Assembly (NCBI GenBank): GCA_023701085.1
Contig: JAMPXR010000050.1
Coordinates: 1-10,242, forward strand
Source of the DNA: Ramlibacter sp.
Lineage (GTDB): Bacteria > Pseudomonadota > Gammaproteobacteria > Burkholderiales > Burkholderiaceae_C
Length of the DNA: 10,242 bases
Direction of reading: 5' to 3'
Shown: positions 1 through 7,828 of the stretch, in pieces
Layout of the letters: each line of letters begins with the position of its first letter
Numbering within the stretch: the stretch's first letter is position 1
Notes under the pieces: generated by a model
What the model saw: the letters and a program-made list of their open reading frames with translations, nothing else
What the model was told of the DNA's origin: nothing
The model's database searches: none
Program-made: the position numbers and the translations under genes

Positions 1-1407
1 ATCCGGCTGAAAGCGCAGGCCAAGCAGCAGGTCGTCGCCGAGGTGCTGGCCGCCGGCGCCGGCTTCGGCGCGCAGCCCGCCCACGGCCGGCACCTGATGG
101 TGGAATTCGTGTCGGCCAATCCGACCGGGCCGCTGCATGTCGGGCATGGCCGGCAGGCGGCGCTGGGCGACGCCATCTGCAACCTGTACGCCACCCAGGG
201 CTGGGACGTCTACCGCGAGTTCTACTACAACGACGCGGGCGTGCAGATCGCCGCCTTGGCCACCAGCGTGCAACTGCGTGCCCGGGGCTTCAAGCCGGGC
301 GACCCCGAGTGGCCCGAGGCCGCCTACAACGGCGACTACATCGCCGAGATCGCCGCCGACTTCCTGGCGCGCAAGACCGTGCACTCCGACGACCGCGAGT
401 TCACCGCCAGCGGCGACGTGGACGACCTCGACGGCATCCGGCTGTTCGCCGTCGCCTGGCTGCGCCACGAGCAGGACCTCGACCTGAAGGCCTTCGACGT
501 GCGCTTCGACAACTACTACCTGGAGTCGAGCCTGTACACCGGCGGCAAGGTCGACGCGGTGGTGGCCCGGCTGCGCGAGGCGGGCAAAACGTACGAGCAC
601 GACGGCGCGCTGTGGCTCAAGTCCACCGAGTACGGCGACGACAAGGACCGCGTCATGCGCAAGGGCGACGGCAGCTACACCTACTTCGTGCCGGACGTGG
701 CCTACCACATCACCAAGTGGGAGCGCGGCTTCACCAAGGTGGTCAACATCCAGGGCACCGACCACCACGGCACCATCGCGCGCGTGCGCGCCGGGCTGCA
801 GGCCGCCGGCGCCGGCATCCCGCCGGGCTACCCCGACTATGTGCTGCACACCATGGTGCGCGTGATGCGCGGCGGCGAGGAAGTGAAGATCTCCAAGCGG
901 GCCGGCAGCTATGTCACGCTGCGCGACCTGGTCGAGTGGACCAGCAAGGACGCGGTGCGATTCTTCCTGCTTTCGCGCAAGCCCGACACCGAATACGTGT
1001 TCGACATAGACCTGGCGCTGGCGCAGAACAACGACAACCCGGTGTACTACGTGCAGTACGCGCACGCCCGCATCTGTTCGGTGCTCGCGATGTGGGGCGG
1101 CGATGCGCGCAGTTTGGGGCGCGCCGACCTGTCCGCCCTGGACAGCCCGCCGGCCCTGGCGCTGATGCTGCAACTGGCGAAGTATCCGGACATGCTGCGC
1201 GCGGCGGCGGTCGATTTCGCGCCGCACGACGTGACCTTCTACCTGCGCGAGCTGGCGGCCACCTACCATACTTACTACGATGCCGAGCGCATCCTGGTGG
1301 ACGACGAAAGGCTGCGCCAGGCCCGGCTGGCGCTGGTCGCGGCCTGCGCCCAGGTGTTGCACAATGGCCTGGCGGTGCTCGGCGTGGGAGCGCCCCGCAA
1401 GATGTAG
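1..1407 (+). CDS. argS: Arginyl-tRNA synthetase, 5'-truncated by the window edge
   Basis: Class I aminoacyl-tRNA synthetase that charges tRNA-Arg with arginine in the cytoplasm. The reading frame is open from the first base, so the gene begins upstream; 468 codons are present, and compared with typical ArgRS proteins roughly the first 90–100 residues (N-terminal additional domain) are missing. Visible here are the ATP-binding signature [14 protein letters not shown], with the HIGH-type motif HVGH at local residues 46–49, and the second class I signature as KISKRAG at 296–302. The C-terminal anticodon-binding DALR domain contains [13 protein letters not shown]. The protein ends with the usual ArgRS tail ([13 protein letters not shown]), so the 3' end is intact and in frame. 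The next gene starts 16 bp downstream on the same strand, suggesting co-transcription. Identification is secure; the true start cannot be seen. Confidence 0.97.
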   Translation: MRLKAQAKQQVVAEVLAAGAGFGAQPAHGRHLMVEFVSANPTGPLHVGHGRQAALGDAICNLYATQGWDVYREFYYNDAGVQIAALATSVQLRARGFKPGDPEWPEAAYNGDYIAEIAADFLARKTVHSDDREFTASGDVDDLDGIRLFAVAWLRHEQDLDLKAFDVRFDNYYLESSLYTGGKVDAVVARLREAGKTYEHDGALWLKSTEYGDDKDRVMRKGDGSYTYFVPDVAYHITKWERGFTKVVNIQGTDHHGTIARVRAGLQAAGAGIPPGYPDYVLHTMVRVMRGGEEVKISKRAGSYVTLRDLVEWTSKDAVRFFLLSRKPDTEYVFDIDLALAQNNDNPVYYVQYAHARICSVLAMWGGDARSLGRADLSALDSPPALALMLQLAKYPDMLRAAAVDFAPHDVTFYLRELAATYHTYYDAERILVDDERLRQARLALVAACAQVLHNGLAVLGVGAPRKM

Positions 1408-1423
1408 CCGCCCGGCGGCAGGA

Positions 1424-2059
1424 ATGTCAAAAGCAGTGAAACACAGTCAGCACGGATCGGTCATCGTCGGCATCATCATCGGTGTGGTGCTGGGCCTGGC
1501 CGCGGCCCTGGCCGTCGCGGTCTACGTCACCAAGGTGCCGGTGCCCTTCCTCAACCGGGGACAGAGCCGCACGGCCGAACAGGACGCCGCCGAATCCCGC
1601 AAGAACCGCGACTGGGACCCGAACGCGCCGCTGTACGGCAAGAATCCGGCCCGGCCACTGCCGCCGGCGGCCGGCGTCGTCGCCCCCGCGCCCGCGCCGC
1701 CGGTCGCCACGATTCCGGCGCCCGCCAAGCCCGATCCTGGCGCGCGGCCGGCCAAGCCTTCGGCGGACCCGCTGGGCGAGCTCGCCACAGCCCGCACCAC
1801 TTCGCCTTCGTCCAACGCCGACCCGTTCATCTATTTCGTGCAGGCCGGCGCCTTCCGCACCCCGGAAGATGCGGAAGCGCAGCGCGCCAAGCTCTCGCTG
1901 ATGGGCATCGAGGCCCGGGTGACCGAGCGCGAGCAATCCGGGCGGCAGGTGTTCCGGGTGCGTGTGGGGCCCTTCGACAAGAAGGAGGACGCCGACCGCC
2001 AGAAGGAAAGGCTCGAGGCCGGCGGCGTCGATACCGCGCTGGTGCGCGTGCAGCGCTGA
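1424..2059 (+). CDS. SPOR-domain membrane-anchored protein
   Basis: A 211-residue bitopic inner-membrane protein. A short basic cytoplasmic tail (residues 1–11) precedes one transmembrane helix at about 12–36 (GSVIVGIIIGVVLGLAAALA region). A Pro/Ala-rich periplasmic linker runs from about 63 to 130, and a C-terminal SPOR domain occupies about 133–211 (FVQAGAFRTPEDAE start, VFRVRVGPF core). SPOR domains bind glycan strands of septal peptidoglycan lacking stem peptides, so a role near the division site or in cell-wall turnover is inferred. The architecture resembles FtsN and DedD, but sequence alone does not tell which, and many Burkholderiales carry several such proteins. I chose ATG 1424 because the tail plus helix begins there and AGGA lies just before it, although very close. 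The frame is open further upstream but would overlap argS with non-family sequence. There are no cysteines. Confidence 0.88.
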   Translation: MSKAVKHSQHGSVIVGIIIGVVLGLAAALAVAVYVTKVPVPFLNRGQSRTAEQDAAESRKNRDWDPNAPLYGKNPARPLPPAAGVVAPAPAPPVATIPAPAKPDPGARPAKPSADPLGELATARTTSPSSNADPFIYFVQAGAFRTPEDAEAQRAKLSLMGIEARVTEREQSGRQVFRVRVGPFDKKEDADRQKERLEAGGVDTALVRVQR

Positions 2060-2107
2060 GGTGAAACGAAGCGCCTGCGGCGGTGCCCCCTCGGGCCTGG
2101 CCCACTC

Positions 2108-2119
2108 CCCCTCGAGGGG
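2108..2119. repeat. 12-bp perfect palindrome in the SPOR–dsbA gap
   Basis: The gap 2060–2211 has no convincing gene. It contains CCCCTCGAGGGG-type sequence, a perfect 12-bp palindrome centred on CTCGAG, surrounded by C- and G-runs. As RNA it could form a 4-bp CCCC/GGGG stem with a TCGA loop, and flanking CTCGGGCC (left) and GGCCGAG (right) could lengthen it imperfectly. There is no T-run, so it is not a standard intrinsic terminator. It could be a degenerate copy of a GC-rich intergenic repeat, but with one copy here that cannot be decided. Confidence 0.4.
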
Positions 2120-2197
2120 CCGAGACCCGCGGCGCCAAACCGGGCTGTCCTGCGGAACCTTCCGGCCGAGCTGGCGTCTGATTCCGGACAGATAAAC

Positions 2198-2203
2198 AAG
2201 GAG
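2198..2203 (+). promoter_or_regulatory. Shine-Dalgarno AAGGAG deciding the dsbA start
   Basis: AAGGAG lies 8 bases before ATG 2212, which is optimal spacing. An in-frame GTG at 2203 overlaps this motif and would have no ribosome-binding site of its own, so ATG 2212 is preferred. Confidence 0.75.
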
Positions 2204-2211
2204 TGAGTGAA

Positions 2212-2859
2212 ATGGATCGACGAGCGTTCTCCGCGGGCGCAGCCTGCGTTCTGGCGACGGCCGCCTGGCCCGGTGCCGTGCTGGCGCAAAACAGGAAGCC
2301 CGAGGAGGGCACCGATTTCGTGGCGCTGGGCAAGCGGGTCGGCGGCGACGTGCCTGCAGGCAAGGTCGAGGTGATCGAGTTCTTCTGGTACAGCTGCCCG
2401 CACTGCAACGCCTTCGAGCCCAGGCTGGACGCCTGGACCAAAAAGTTGCCTGCCGATGTGGTTTTCAGGCGCGTCCCCGTGGCGTTCCGTGACGACTTCG
2501 TGCCGCAGCAGCGCCTGTATTACACGCTGGAGGCCCAGGGCAAGCTGGGCGAGTTGCACGCCAAGGTGTTCCGCGCCATCCATGAGGAGCGGCAGGCCCT
2601 CAACCGGGAGGACTCCATCCTGGAGTGGGTGGGCAAGCAGGGCGTGGACAAGGCCAAGTTCAAGGAGCTGTTCAACTCGTTCTCGGTGACCAGCAAGGCG
2701 CGGCGCGCCACCCAGTTGCAGGACGCCTACAAGGTGCAGGGGGTGCCCGCCATGGGCGTCGCCGGGCGCTATTACACCGACGGCACCATGGCCGGCAGCC
2801 TGGACCGTGCGCTGCAGGTCACCGACTACCTCATCGCCGAGGCGCGCAAGTCTCGCTGA
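2212..2859 (+). CDS. dsbA: Periplasmic thiol:disulfide oxidase DsbA
   Basis: A thioredoxin-fold oxidase that introduces disulfide bonds into exported proteins in the periplasm and is normally reoxidised by DsbB (not encoded here). The 215-residue product has an N-terminal signal of about 25 residues ending AVLA|QN. The active site is C62-P-H-C65, the DsbA-type CPHC, preceded by EFFWY; the cis-proline loop is V178-P179 (GVPAMGV). The alpha-helical insert lies between them, and the length matches the family. The signal begins MDRRAFS, where RR-x-F is reminiscent of a twin-arginine motif. ATG 2212 was chosen over GTG 2203 on the basis of the strong AAGGAG. It follows the SPOR gene by 152 bp and is closed by an intrinsic terminator. 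DsbC/DsbG are excluded by the absence of a dimerisation domain. Confidence 0.93.
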   Translation: MDRRAFSAGAACVLATAAWPGAVLAQNRKPEEGTDFVALGKRVGGDVPAGKVEVIEFFWYSCPHCNAFEPRLDAWTKKLPADVVFRRVPVAFRDDFVPQQRLYYTLEAQGKLGELHAKVFRAIHEERQALNREDSILEWVGKQGVDKAKFKELFNSFSVTSKARRATQLQDAYKVQGVPAMGVAGRYYTDGTMAGSLDRALQVTDYLIAEARKSR

Positions 2860-2900
2860 GCCTGGAGCGGCCCGCGCGACGGCGCAGGTATGGCCCCACG

Positions 2901-2926
2901 AAAAAGCCCGCCTGCCGGGCTTTTTT
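2901..2926 (+). terminator. Intrinsic terminator after dsbA
   Basis: A perfect 10-bp inverted repeat: AAAAAGCCCG (2901–2910), loop CCTGC, CGGGCTTTTT (2916–2925), ending in a run of six T. The GC core is followed by a U-tract, and the A-run upstream would let it work in both directions. It lies 41 bp beyond the dsbA stop and separates the argS–SPOR–dsbA unit from lptA. Confidence 0.9.
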
Positions 2927-2946
2927 GCTGACTTGCTGGCTACAAT
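2918..2946 (+). promoter_or_regulatory. Candidate sigma-70-type promoter for lptA
   Basis: TACAAT at 2941–2946 (preceded by GGC) matches the -10 consensus TATAAT at five of six positions in an otherwise GC-rich gap. It lies just after a terminator, where a new promoter is expected. No good -35 stands at 16–18 bp: the hexamers there (around 2918–2924, GGCTTT/GCTTTT) are weak. A TTGCTG at 2925–2930 is too close. If used, transcription would begin near 2953, leaving about 65 nt of leader before lptA. Confidence 0.45.
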
Positions 2947-3017
2947 GCGCAGCAAGATTCATGCCTTTCGCTTCGACGCCAGCCGGCGCTGCCGCGCGCC
3001 GAAATGCCGCCGCACCT

Positions 3018-3613
3018 ATGAAACAAGCCTCGTTCGCCGCCCTGCTGTCCCTGGCCCTGCTGCTGCCGGCGGGCATGGCCAGCGCGGAAAGGGCGGACCG
3101 CGGCAAGCCGATGAACGTCGAGGCGGACGCCTTGCGCTACGACGACCTGAACCAGACCAGCGTCTTCACGGGCCGGGTGGTGGTGACCAAGGGCACGATC
3201 GTGATCCGCGGCGCGCGGGTGGACGTGCGGCAGGACCCCGAGGGCTACCAGCACGGGGTCGTCACGGCCGAGCCGGGTCGGCTGGCTTTCTTCCGGCAGA
3301 AGCGCGAAGGCGTGGACGAGTTCATCGAGGGCGAGGCCGAGACCATCGAATACGACGGCAAGGCGGACCGGGTCAAGTTCGTCAAGCGCGCCGAACTGCG
3401 GCGCTACCGTGGCGCGGCGGTCAGCGACGAGATGGTCGGCAGCCTGATCACCTATGACAACAGCACCGATGTCTTCACGGTCGACGGCGGGCCCGCCAGC
3501 CCGGCGGTCGGCGGCCGCATTCGTGCCGTGATTTCCCCCCGGCCGGGCGCGTCGGCGCCCGCGCAGCCGGCGGTCCGGCTGCGTCCGAGCGGCGCGCTGG
3601 ACGAGGTCAGGAA

Positions 3614-3617
<4 letters not shown>
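3018..3617 (+). CDS. lptA: Lipopolysaccharide transport periplasmic protein LptA
   Basis: LptA forms the periplasmic beta-jellyroll bridge that carries LPS from the inner-membrane LptBFGC complex to LptDE. The 199-residue product has a Sec signal peptide (about 1–23, [19 protein letters not shown] then ASA|ER). An OstA/LptA domain runs from about 31 to 155, beginning [13 protein letters not shown] and continuing [17 protein letters not shown], the usual start of this fold. A Pro/Ala-rich tail follows from about 174. It is slightly longer than the E. coli protein (185). ATG 3018 is chosen because the signal peptide begins there. An in-frame ATG at 2961 would bury the signal behind 19 Ala/Arg-rich residues. 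No clear Shine-Dalgarno is visible. The stop overlaps the lptB start by 4 bp. It has no cysteines. lptC, often just upstream in other Proteobacteria, is absent here. Confidence 0.92.
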
Positions 3618-4402
<785 letters not shown>

Positions 4403-4404
4403 GT

Positions 4405-4506
4405 ATGTGGACCCCCGCGCTTGGCATTGCGTGCGCCGCGCTGCCCACTGAGGGCGCGCGCCTGCCCAGGGGCGGCCCGTCGAGCCGCGGCCGCCTGTTC
4501 CCATGA
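4405..4506 (+). CDS. Putative 33-codon leader/bridging ORF between lptB and rpoN
   Basis: An ATG two bases after the lptB stop opens a 33-codon frame. It crosses the entire lptB–rpoN gap and stops at TGA 4504–4506, overlapping the rpoN start as ATGA. The predicted peptide begins MWTPALGIACAAL and ends RGRLFP; it has no recognisable domain. It has no obvious Shine-Dalgarno and would depend on ribosomes finishing lptB. rpoN itself lacks a visible Shine-Dalgarno, so this frame could carry ribosomes to the rpoN start. In such GC-rich DNA a stop-free 33 codons is not unlikely by chance, and the GC-rich hairpin inside argues the stretch may instead be an intergenic repeat. Confidence 0.3.
   Translation: MWTPALGIACAALPTEGARLPRGGPSSRGRLFP
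4437..4460 (+). repeat. GC-rich hairpin in the rpoN leader
   Basis: CGCGC, a bulged T, then GCCC (4437–4446) pairs across loop ACTGA (4447–4451) with GGGC GCGCG (4452–4460), giving a 9-bp stem with one bulge. There is no following T-run, so it is not an intrinsic terminator. It may moderate readthrough or translation between lptB and rpoN, or be part of a dispersed GC-rich repeat element. Confidence 0.45.
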
Positions 4507-6050
4507 AGCAGGGCTTGTCGCTGCGCGTCTCGCAGCATCTGGCCTTGACGCCGCAGCTGCAGCAGTCGATTCGGCTGCTGCAGCTGTCCACGCTGGAGCT
4601 GTCGCAGGAGGTCGAGCAGATGCTCGACGAGAACCCCTTCCTGGAACTGAGCCAGGAGGAGGCGCCACGCGACGAATTCGGCCCGGTGCAGGCCGACGCG
4701 CCGGTGCCGGAGGACGACCGCGAAACCGAGCAGGCCGACTACGCGCCGGCGCAGGACGATACGCGGTCCATCGCCGCCGAGCCGGACGCTGCGGTCGAAT
4801 CCGAAGTGCCGAGCTGGGAGGGTGATGGCAGCACCGAAGTCGTCCCGGATGACGGCGAATGGGGCGGCGAGGCGCCGGCGCGCAAGAACAACCTGGGTGG
4901 CGATGACGAGGTGGATGCGACCGACCTGGCCCGGGGGCAGGAGTCGCTGCAGGCCCACCTGCACCGGCAGGCGCTGGCCCTGCGGCTGTCGGAGGAAGAC
5001 CGCTGCGCGCTGTGGTTCCTGATCGAGTCGCTCAACGACGATGGCTACCTGGACGAGCCGCTCGAATCGCTGGCCGCGGGCCTGGCGCCGCACGACCCCG
5101 AACAGCAGGAGGAACTGGTGCACCGGTTCAGGGTGGCGCTGGGCCTGCTGCACAGCCTGGAGCCGACCGGCGTGGGTGCCCGCTCGCTGGCCGAATGCCT
5201 GTCGCTGCAGCTCAAGGCGATGCAGGGCGAGGCGGACGCCCCGCCGCCCTGCGCGACGGCGCTGCGCATCTGCGCCCAGCCGATGGAACTGCTGGCGCGG
5301 CGCGACGTGAAACGCCTGACCCAGTTGTGCGGCGACTCCGACGCGCAGGTGCGCTCGGCGATCGGCCTGATCACGCGCCTGGAGCCCAAGCCCGGCCGCC
5401 GCTTCGTGGACGTGGAACGCAACATCATCGTCCCCGACGTGCTGGTCACCCGGGTCGGCCGCGGCCCGCCGCGCTTTCGCGTCCAGCTCAATCCCGATGT
5501 GATGCCGCGGCTGCGGGTGCACGACGTCTATGCCGGCGCGATCAAGGCCCACAAGGGCGAGGGTCACCAGGCGCTGCAACAGCGGCTGCAGGAGGCGCGC
5601 TGGTTCATCAAGAACATCCAGCAGCGCTTCGACACCATCCTGCGCGTCTCCAATGCCATCGTCGAGCGGCAGAAGAACTTCTTCGTGCACGGCGAACTGG
5701 CGATGCGGCCGCTGGTGCTGCGCGAGATCGCCGACGAGCTAGGGCTGCACGAGTCCACCATCAGCCGCGTGACGACGGCCAAGTACATGGCCACGCCCTA
5801 CGGCACCTTCGAGCTTAAGTATTTCTTCGGCTCCGCCCTGGGGACGGAAACCGGCGGCAACGCCTCCAGCACCGCGGTGCGCGCGCTGATCCGGCAATTC
5901 GTCGCGTCCGAGAACCTGAAGAAGCCGCTGTCGGACAGCCAGATCTCCGACATGCTCAAGGAGCAGGGCATCGAATGCGCGCGGCGCACCGTGGCCAAGT
6001 ACCGCGAAGCGCTGCGCATCGCGCCGGCCAACCTGCGCAAGGCGCTGTAG
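4503..6050 (+). CDS. rpoN: RNA polymerase sigma-54 factor RpoN
   Basis: Alternative sigma factor that directs RNA polymerase to -24/-12 promoters and needs AAA+ enhancer-binding activators. The 515-residue product shows all regions. Region I is a Gln/Leu-rich activator-interaction segment (1–49, QHLALTPQLQQSIRLLQLS). Region II is strongly acidic (about 51–143). The core-binding domain follows from about 145. The DNA-binding HTH lies at about 407–426 (REIADELGLHESTISR), and the RpoN box ARRTVAKYRE at 493–502 is a perfect match to the signature that reads the -24 element. It is somewhat longer than E. coli RpoN (477), mostly through region II. ATG 4503 is the only plausible start: an in-frame TGA lies at 4449–4451 and the family N-terminus begins there. 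No Shine-Dalgarno is visible. Placement after lptB is conserved in many Proteobacteria; the usual downstream hpf is absent. Confidence 0.97.
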   Translation: MKQGLSLRVSQHLALTPQLQQSIRLLQLSTLELSQEVEQMLDENPFLELSQEEAPRDEFGPVQADAPVPEDDRETEQADYAPAQDDTRSIAAEPDAAVESEVPSWEGDGSTEVVPDDGEWGGEAPARKNNLGGDDEVDATDLARGQESLQAHLHRQALALRLSEEDRCALWFLIESLNDDGYLDEPLESLAAGLAPHDPEQQEELVHRFRVALGLLHSLEPTGVGARSLAECLSLQLKAMQGEADAPPPCATALRICAQPMELLARRDVKRLTQLCGDSDAQVRSAIGLITRLEPKPGRRFVDVERNIIVPDVLVTRVGRGPPRFRVQLNPDVMPRLRVHDVYAGAIKAHKGEGHQALQQRLQEARWFIKNIQQRFDTILRVSNAIVERQKNFFVHGELAMRPLVLREIADELGLHESTISRVTTAKYMATPYGTFELKYFFGSALGTETGGNASSTAVRALIRQFVASENLKKPLSDSQISDMLKEQGIECARRTVAKYREALRIAPANLRKAL

Positions 6051-6062
6051 TCTGCCCGCACC

Positions 6063-7298
6063 ATGAACCGGTTGCAACTGTTCCTGCCTTGCGCCGCCGG
6101 CGTCGAGGGTTTCCTGGCCGACGAGGTGCACCGTCTCACCGGGCTGGCCGGCGACGACCTGCTGACCGGGCGTGGCGGCGTGGAACTGCGCGCGGCGTGG
6201 CGCGAAGCCATGTTCCTGAACCTGCACAGCCGACTCGCCCAGCGCGTGCTGGTGCGGCTGTCGCACACGCCGTACCGCAGCGAGAACGACTTGTACGAGG
6301 CGGCGGGCGCGCTCGCCTGGGAAGACTGGTTCACGACGCGGGAGAGTTTCAAGGTCGAGGTGACGGCGCAGCACAGCCCGCTCAAGAGCCTGAACTTCGC
6401 CGCGCTGAAGATCAAGGACGCGGTGGCCGATCGCTTCCGGCGCCACGGCGGCGCGCGTCCCGACGTGGACACGCAGCGGCCCGATGTGCGCCTGTACGCC
6501 CACCTGACCGGCGACCATGCCACGCTCTACATCGACACCTCGGGCGAGCCGCTGTTCAAGCGCGGCTGGCGCGAGGAGAAGGGCGAGGCGCCGCTGAAGG
6601 AAACGCTGGCCGCGGCCATGATCGCCGCCAGCGGCTGGAACGCCGACATGCCGCTGTACGACCCTTGCTGCGGCAGCGGCACCATCGCCATCGAGGCGGC
6701 CCAGGTGGCCTGCCGGATCGCGCCGGGCCAGCTGCGCCGCTTCGGGTTCGAAAAGCTGCTGCCCTGCCAGCCCGGCGCCTGGCAGTCGATGCGCGAGGAA
6801 GCCCGGGCCCGCCAGCGGCCGGCCAGCGCGCCGGTGTTCGGCAGCGACGTGGCGTTCCGCATGGTCGACTTCGCGACGCGCAACGCACAGCGGGCCGGTG
6901 TGGCCGCTGCGGTGCAATGGCGCGGCGGCGACGCGCTGCAGCGCATGCCGCCCACCGCCGAGCCGGGCGTGATGCTGGTCAACCCGCCGTACGGCGAGCG
7001 CATCGAAACCGCCGGCGTCGCCGGGCGCAGCCGGGGCGGCCGCGAGCGCGCGGAGATTGCGCAGGGCGGCGATTTCTTCAGCCAACTCGCCTCGCACTGG
7101 AAAAAGAACTACCCCGGATGGACCGCTTGGGTGCTGACGCCGGACCTCAAGTTGCCGTCGCGCATGCGGTTGAAGGAGTCGCGCCGCGTGCCGATGTGGA
7201 ACGGCCCGATCGAATGCCGCCTGTTCCGCTTCGACATGGTCAGGGGCTCCGCGCGCGGGCCGGCGCCCCAGGCGCTGGAAGGCGATGACGCCACCTGA
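6063..7298 (+). CDS. rlmL: 23S rRNA (guanine-N2) methyltransferase, RlmL-type single domain
   Basis: SAM-dependent RNA methyltransferase with an N-terminal ferredoxin-like/THUMP region (about 1–160) and a UPF0020-type Rossmann domain. SAM-binding motif I is DPCCGSGT (200–207) and the catalytic motif is NPPYGER (307–313), the (N/D)PPY type used for amino-group methylation of guanine. Similarity is to the N-terminal half of E. coli RlmL (YcbY), which makes m2G2445 in 23S rRNA. The E. coli protein is a fusion of about 700 residues with the RlmK m7G2069 enzyme; this one is 411 residues and has only the RlmL half. The exact target base is inferred. It starts 12 bp after rpoN without a visible Shine-Dalgarno, and its 3' end overlaps the PIN gene by 14 bp. 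Confidence 0.87.
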   Translation: MNRLQLFLPCAAGVEGFLADEVHRLTGLAGDDLLTGRGGVELRAAWREAMFLNLHSRLAQRVLVRLSHTPYRSENDLYEAAGALAWEDWFTTRESFKVEVTAQHSPLKSLNFAALKIKDAVADRFRRHGGARPDVDTQRPDVRLYAHLTGDHATLYIDTSGEPLFKRGWREEKGEAPLKETLAAAMIAASGWNADMPLYDPCCGSGTIAIEAAQVACRIAPGQLRRFGFEKLLPCQPGAWQSMREEARARQRPASAPVFGSDVAFRMVDFATRNAQRAGVAAAVQWRGGDALQRMPPTAEPGVMLVNPPYGERIETAGVAGRSRGGRERAEIAQGGDFFSQLASHWKKNYPGWTAWVLTPDLKLPSRMRLKESRRVPMWNGPIECRLFRFDMVRGSARGPAPQALEGDDAT

Positions 7299-7722
7299 GG
7301 ACGCCTGCCCGAAGGCCGTGGTGCTGGACACCAACGTGGTGCTCGATCTTCTGGTGTTTGCGGACGCGAGCACCGAACCGTTGCAAAGCGCGCTGGGGCG
7401 GGGCCGCCTGGTCTGGCTGGCCACGGCTGCAATGCGCGACGAGTTCGAATGCGTGCTGGGGTATCCGCAGATCGCATCGCGGCTGGCGCTTGCCGGAGCG
7501 CCCGCGACCCGCGTGCTGGCGCGCTTCGACCGGCAAGCCCGCATCGTGGCGCCGCCGCCGAGGGCGCCGGTGACCTGCAGCGATCCCGATGATCAGAAGT
7601 TCATCGATCTGGCGGTCAGCCGGCGCTGCCTGTTGCTCACCAAGGACGCCGCCGTGCTGAAGCTGAGGAAGAAGCTGGCGGGCCTGGAGGTGGCAGTCCA
7701 CCCGGCGCTCGCGCCGCCTTGA
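7285..7722 (+). CDS. PIN-domain protein, toxin-like family, no antitoxin
   Basis: A 145-residue PIN-fold protein of the kind usually annotated 'putative toxin-antitoxin system toxin component, PIN family'. The metal-binding acidic residues expected for a PIN ribonuclease are visible: D15 in VVLDTNVVLDLL, E53 in MRDEFECVL, the cluster D100-P-D102-D103 followed by QKFIDLA, and D121 in LLTKDAA. Single-strand RNA cleavage is therefore plausible. ATG 7285 lies within the end of rlmL (14-bp overlap), with GGAAGG at 7277–7282 just before it, suggesting translational coupling. There is no small antitoxin gene on either side: rlmL is directly upstream and a convergent operon directly downstream. It is therefore either an orphan toxin-family member or a housekeeping RNase-like protein; toxicity should not be assumed. 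Confidence 0.85.
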   Translation: MTPPEDACPKAVVLDTNVVLDLLVFADASTEPLQSALGRGRLVWLATAAMRDEFECVLGYPQIASRLALAGAPATRVLARFDRQARIVAPPPRAPVTCSDPDDQKFIDLAVSRRCLLLTKDAAVLKLRKKLAGLEVAVHPALAPP

Positions 7723-7755
7723 CCTTTCATTGCCGCGCCGGTGAGGGCAACGCCC

Positions 7756-7774
7756 GCCCAGGTTCATGCTGGGC
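7756..7774. terminator. Hairpin in the convergent gap between the PIN gene and pncC
   Basis: GCCCAG (7756–7761) and CTGGGC (7769–7774) form a 6-bp stem around loop GTTCATG, and a smaller GGGC-AAC-GCCC hairpin (7745–7755) lies immediately before it. Position between two converging operons suits a transcription end, but neither strand has a T-run after the stem, so it would be Rho-assisted or merely structural. I see no gene in 7723–7828. Confidence 0.35.
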
Positions 7775-7828
7775 CCGCCGACGTTTGTCTGGCGACCCCG
7801 AACGCGTGGTGGTTGCCTGAGGACGCGC

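Noticed and set aside
2203..2211. GTG at 2203 as the dsbA start, adding three residues.
   Set aside because: It overlaps the AAGGAG that serves ATG 2212 and has no ribosome-binding site of its own.
2961..3017. Upstream in-frame ATG giving LptA 19 extra N-terminal residues.
   Set aside because: The extension is Ala/Arg-rich and would place non-signal sequence ahead of an otherwise ideal signal peptide starting at 3018.
4421..4437. Possible sigma-54 -24/-12 site upstream of rpoN (GG-N10-GC within TTGGCATTGCGTGCGCC).
   Set aside because: Only the invariant GG and GC spacing fits; the TT before the GC and the CACG block are missing, and GG-N10-GC is frequent by chance in DNA this GC-rich.
5739..7544. 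A 601-codon open frame on the minus strand across rpoN, rlmL and the PIN gene, plus similar long minus-strand frames at 4350–5690, 3452–4591 and 1831–2955.
   Set aside because: They lie opposite well-identified genes, span gene boundaries and give Arg/Ala/His-rich translations with no recognisable domain. They are expected where third codon positions are nearly all G or C.
7719..7747. TTGACC at 7719–7724 as a promoter -35 downstream of the PIN gene.
   Set aside because: No -10-like hexamer occurs at 16–18 bp, and there is no plus-strand gene downstream for it to serve.
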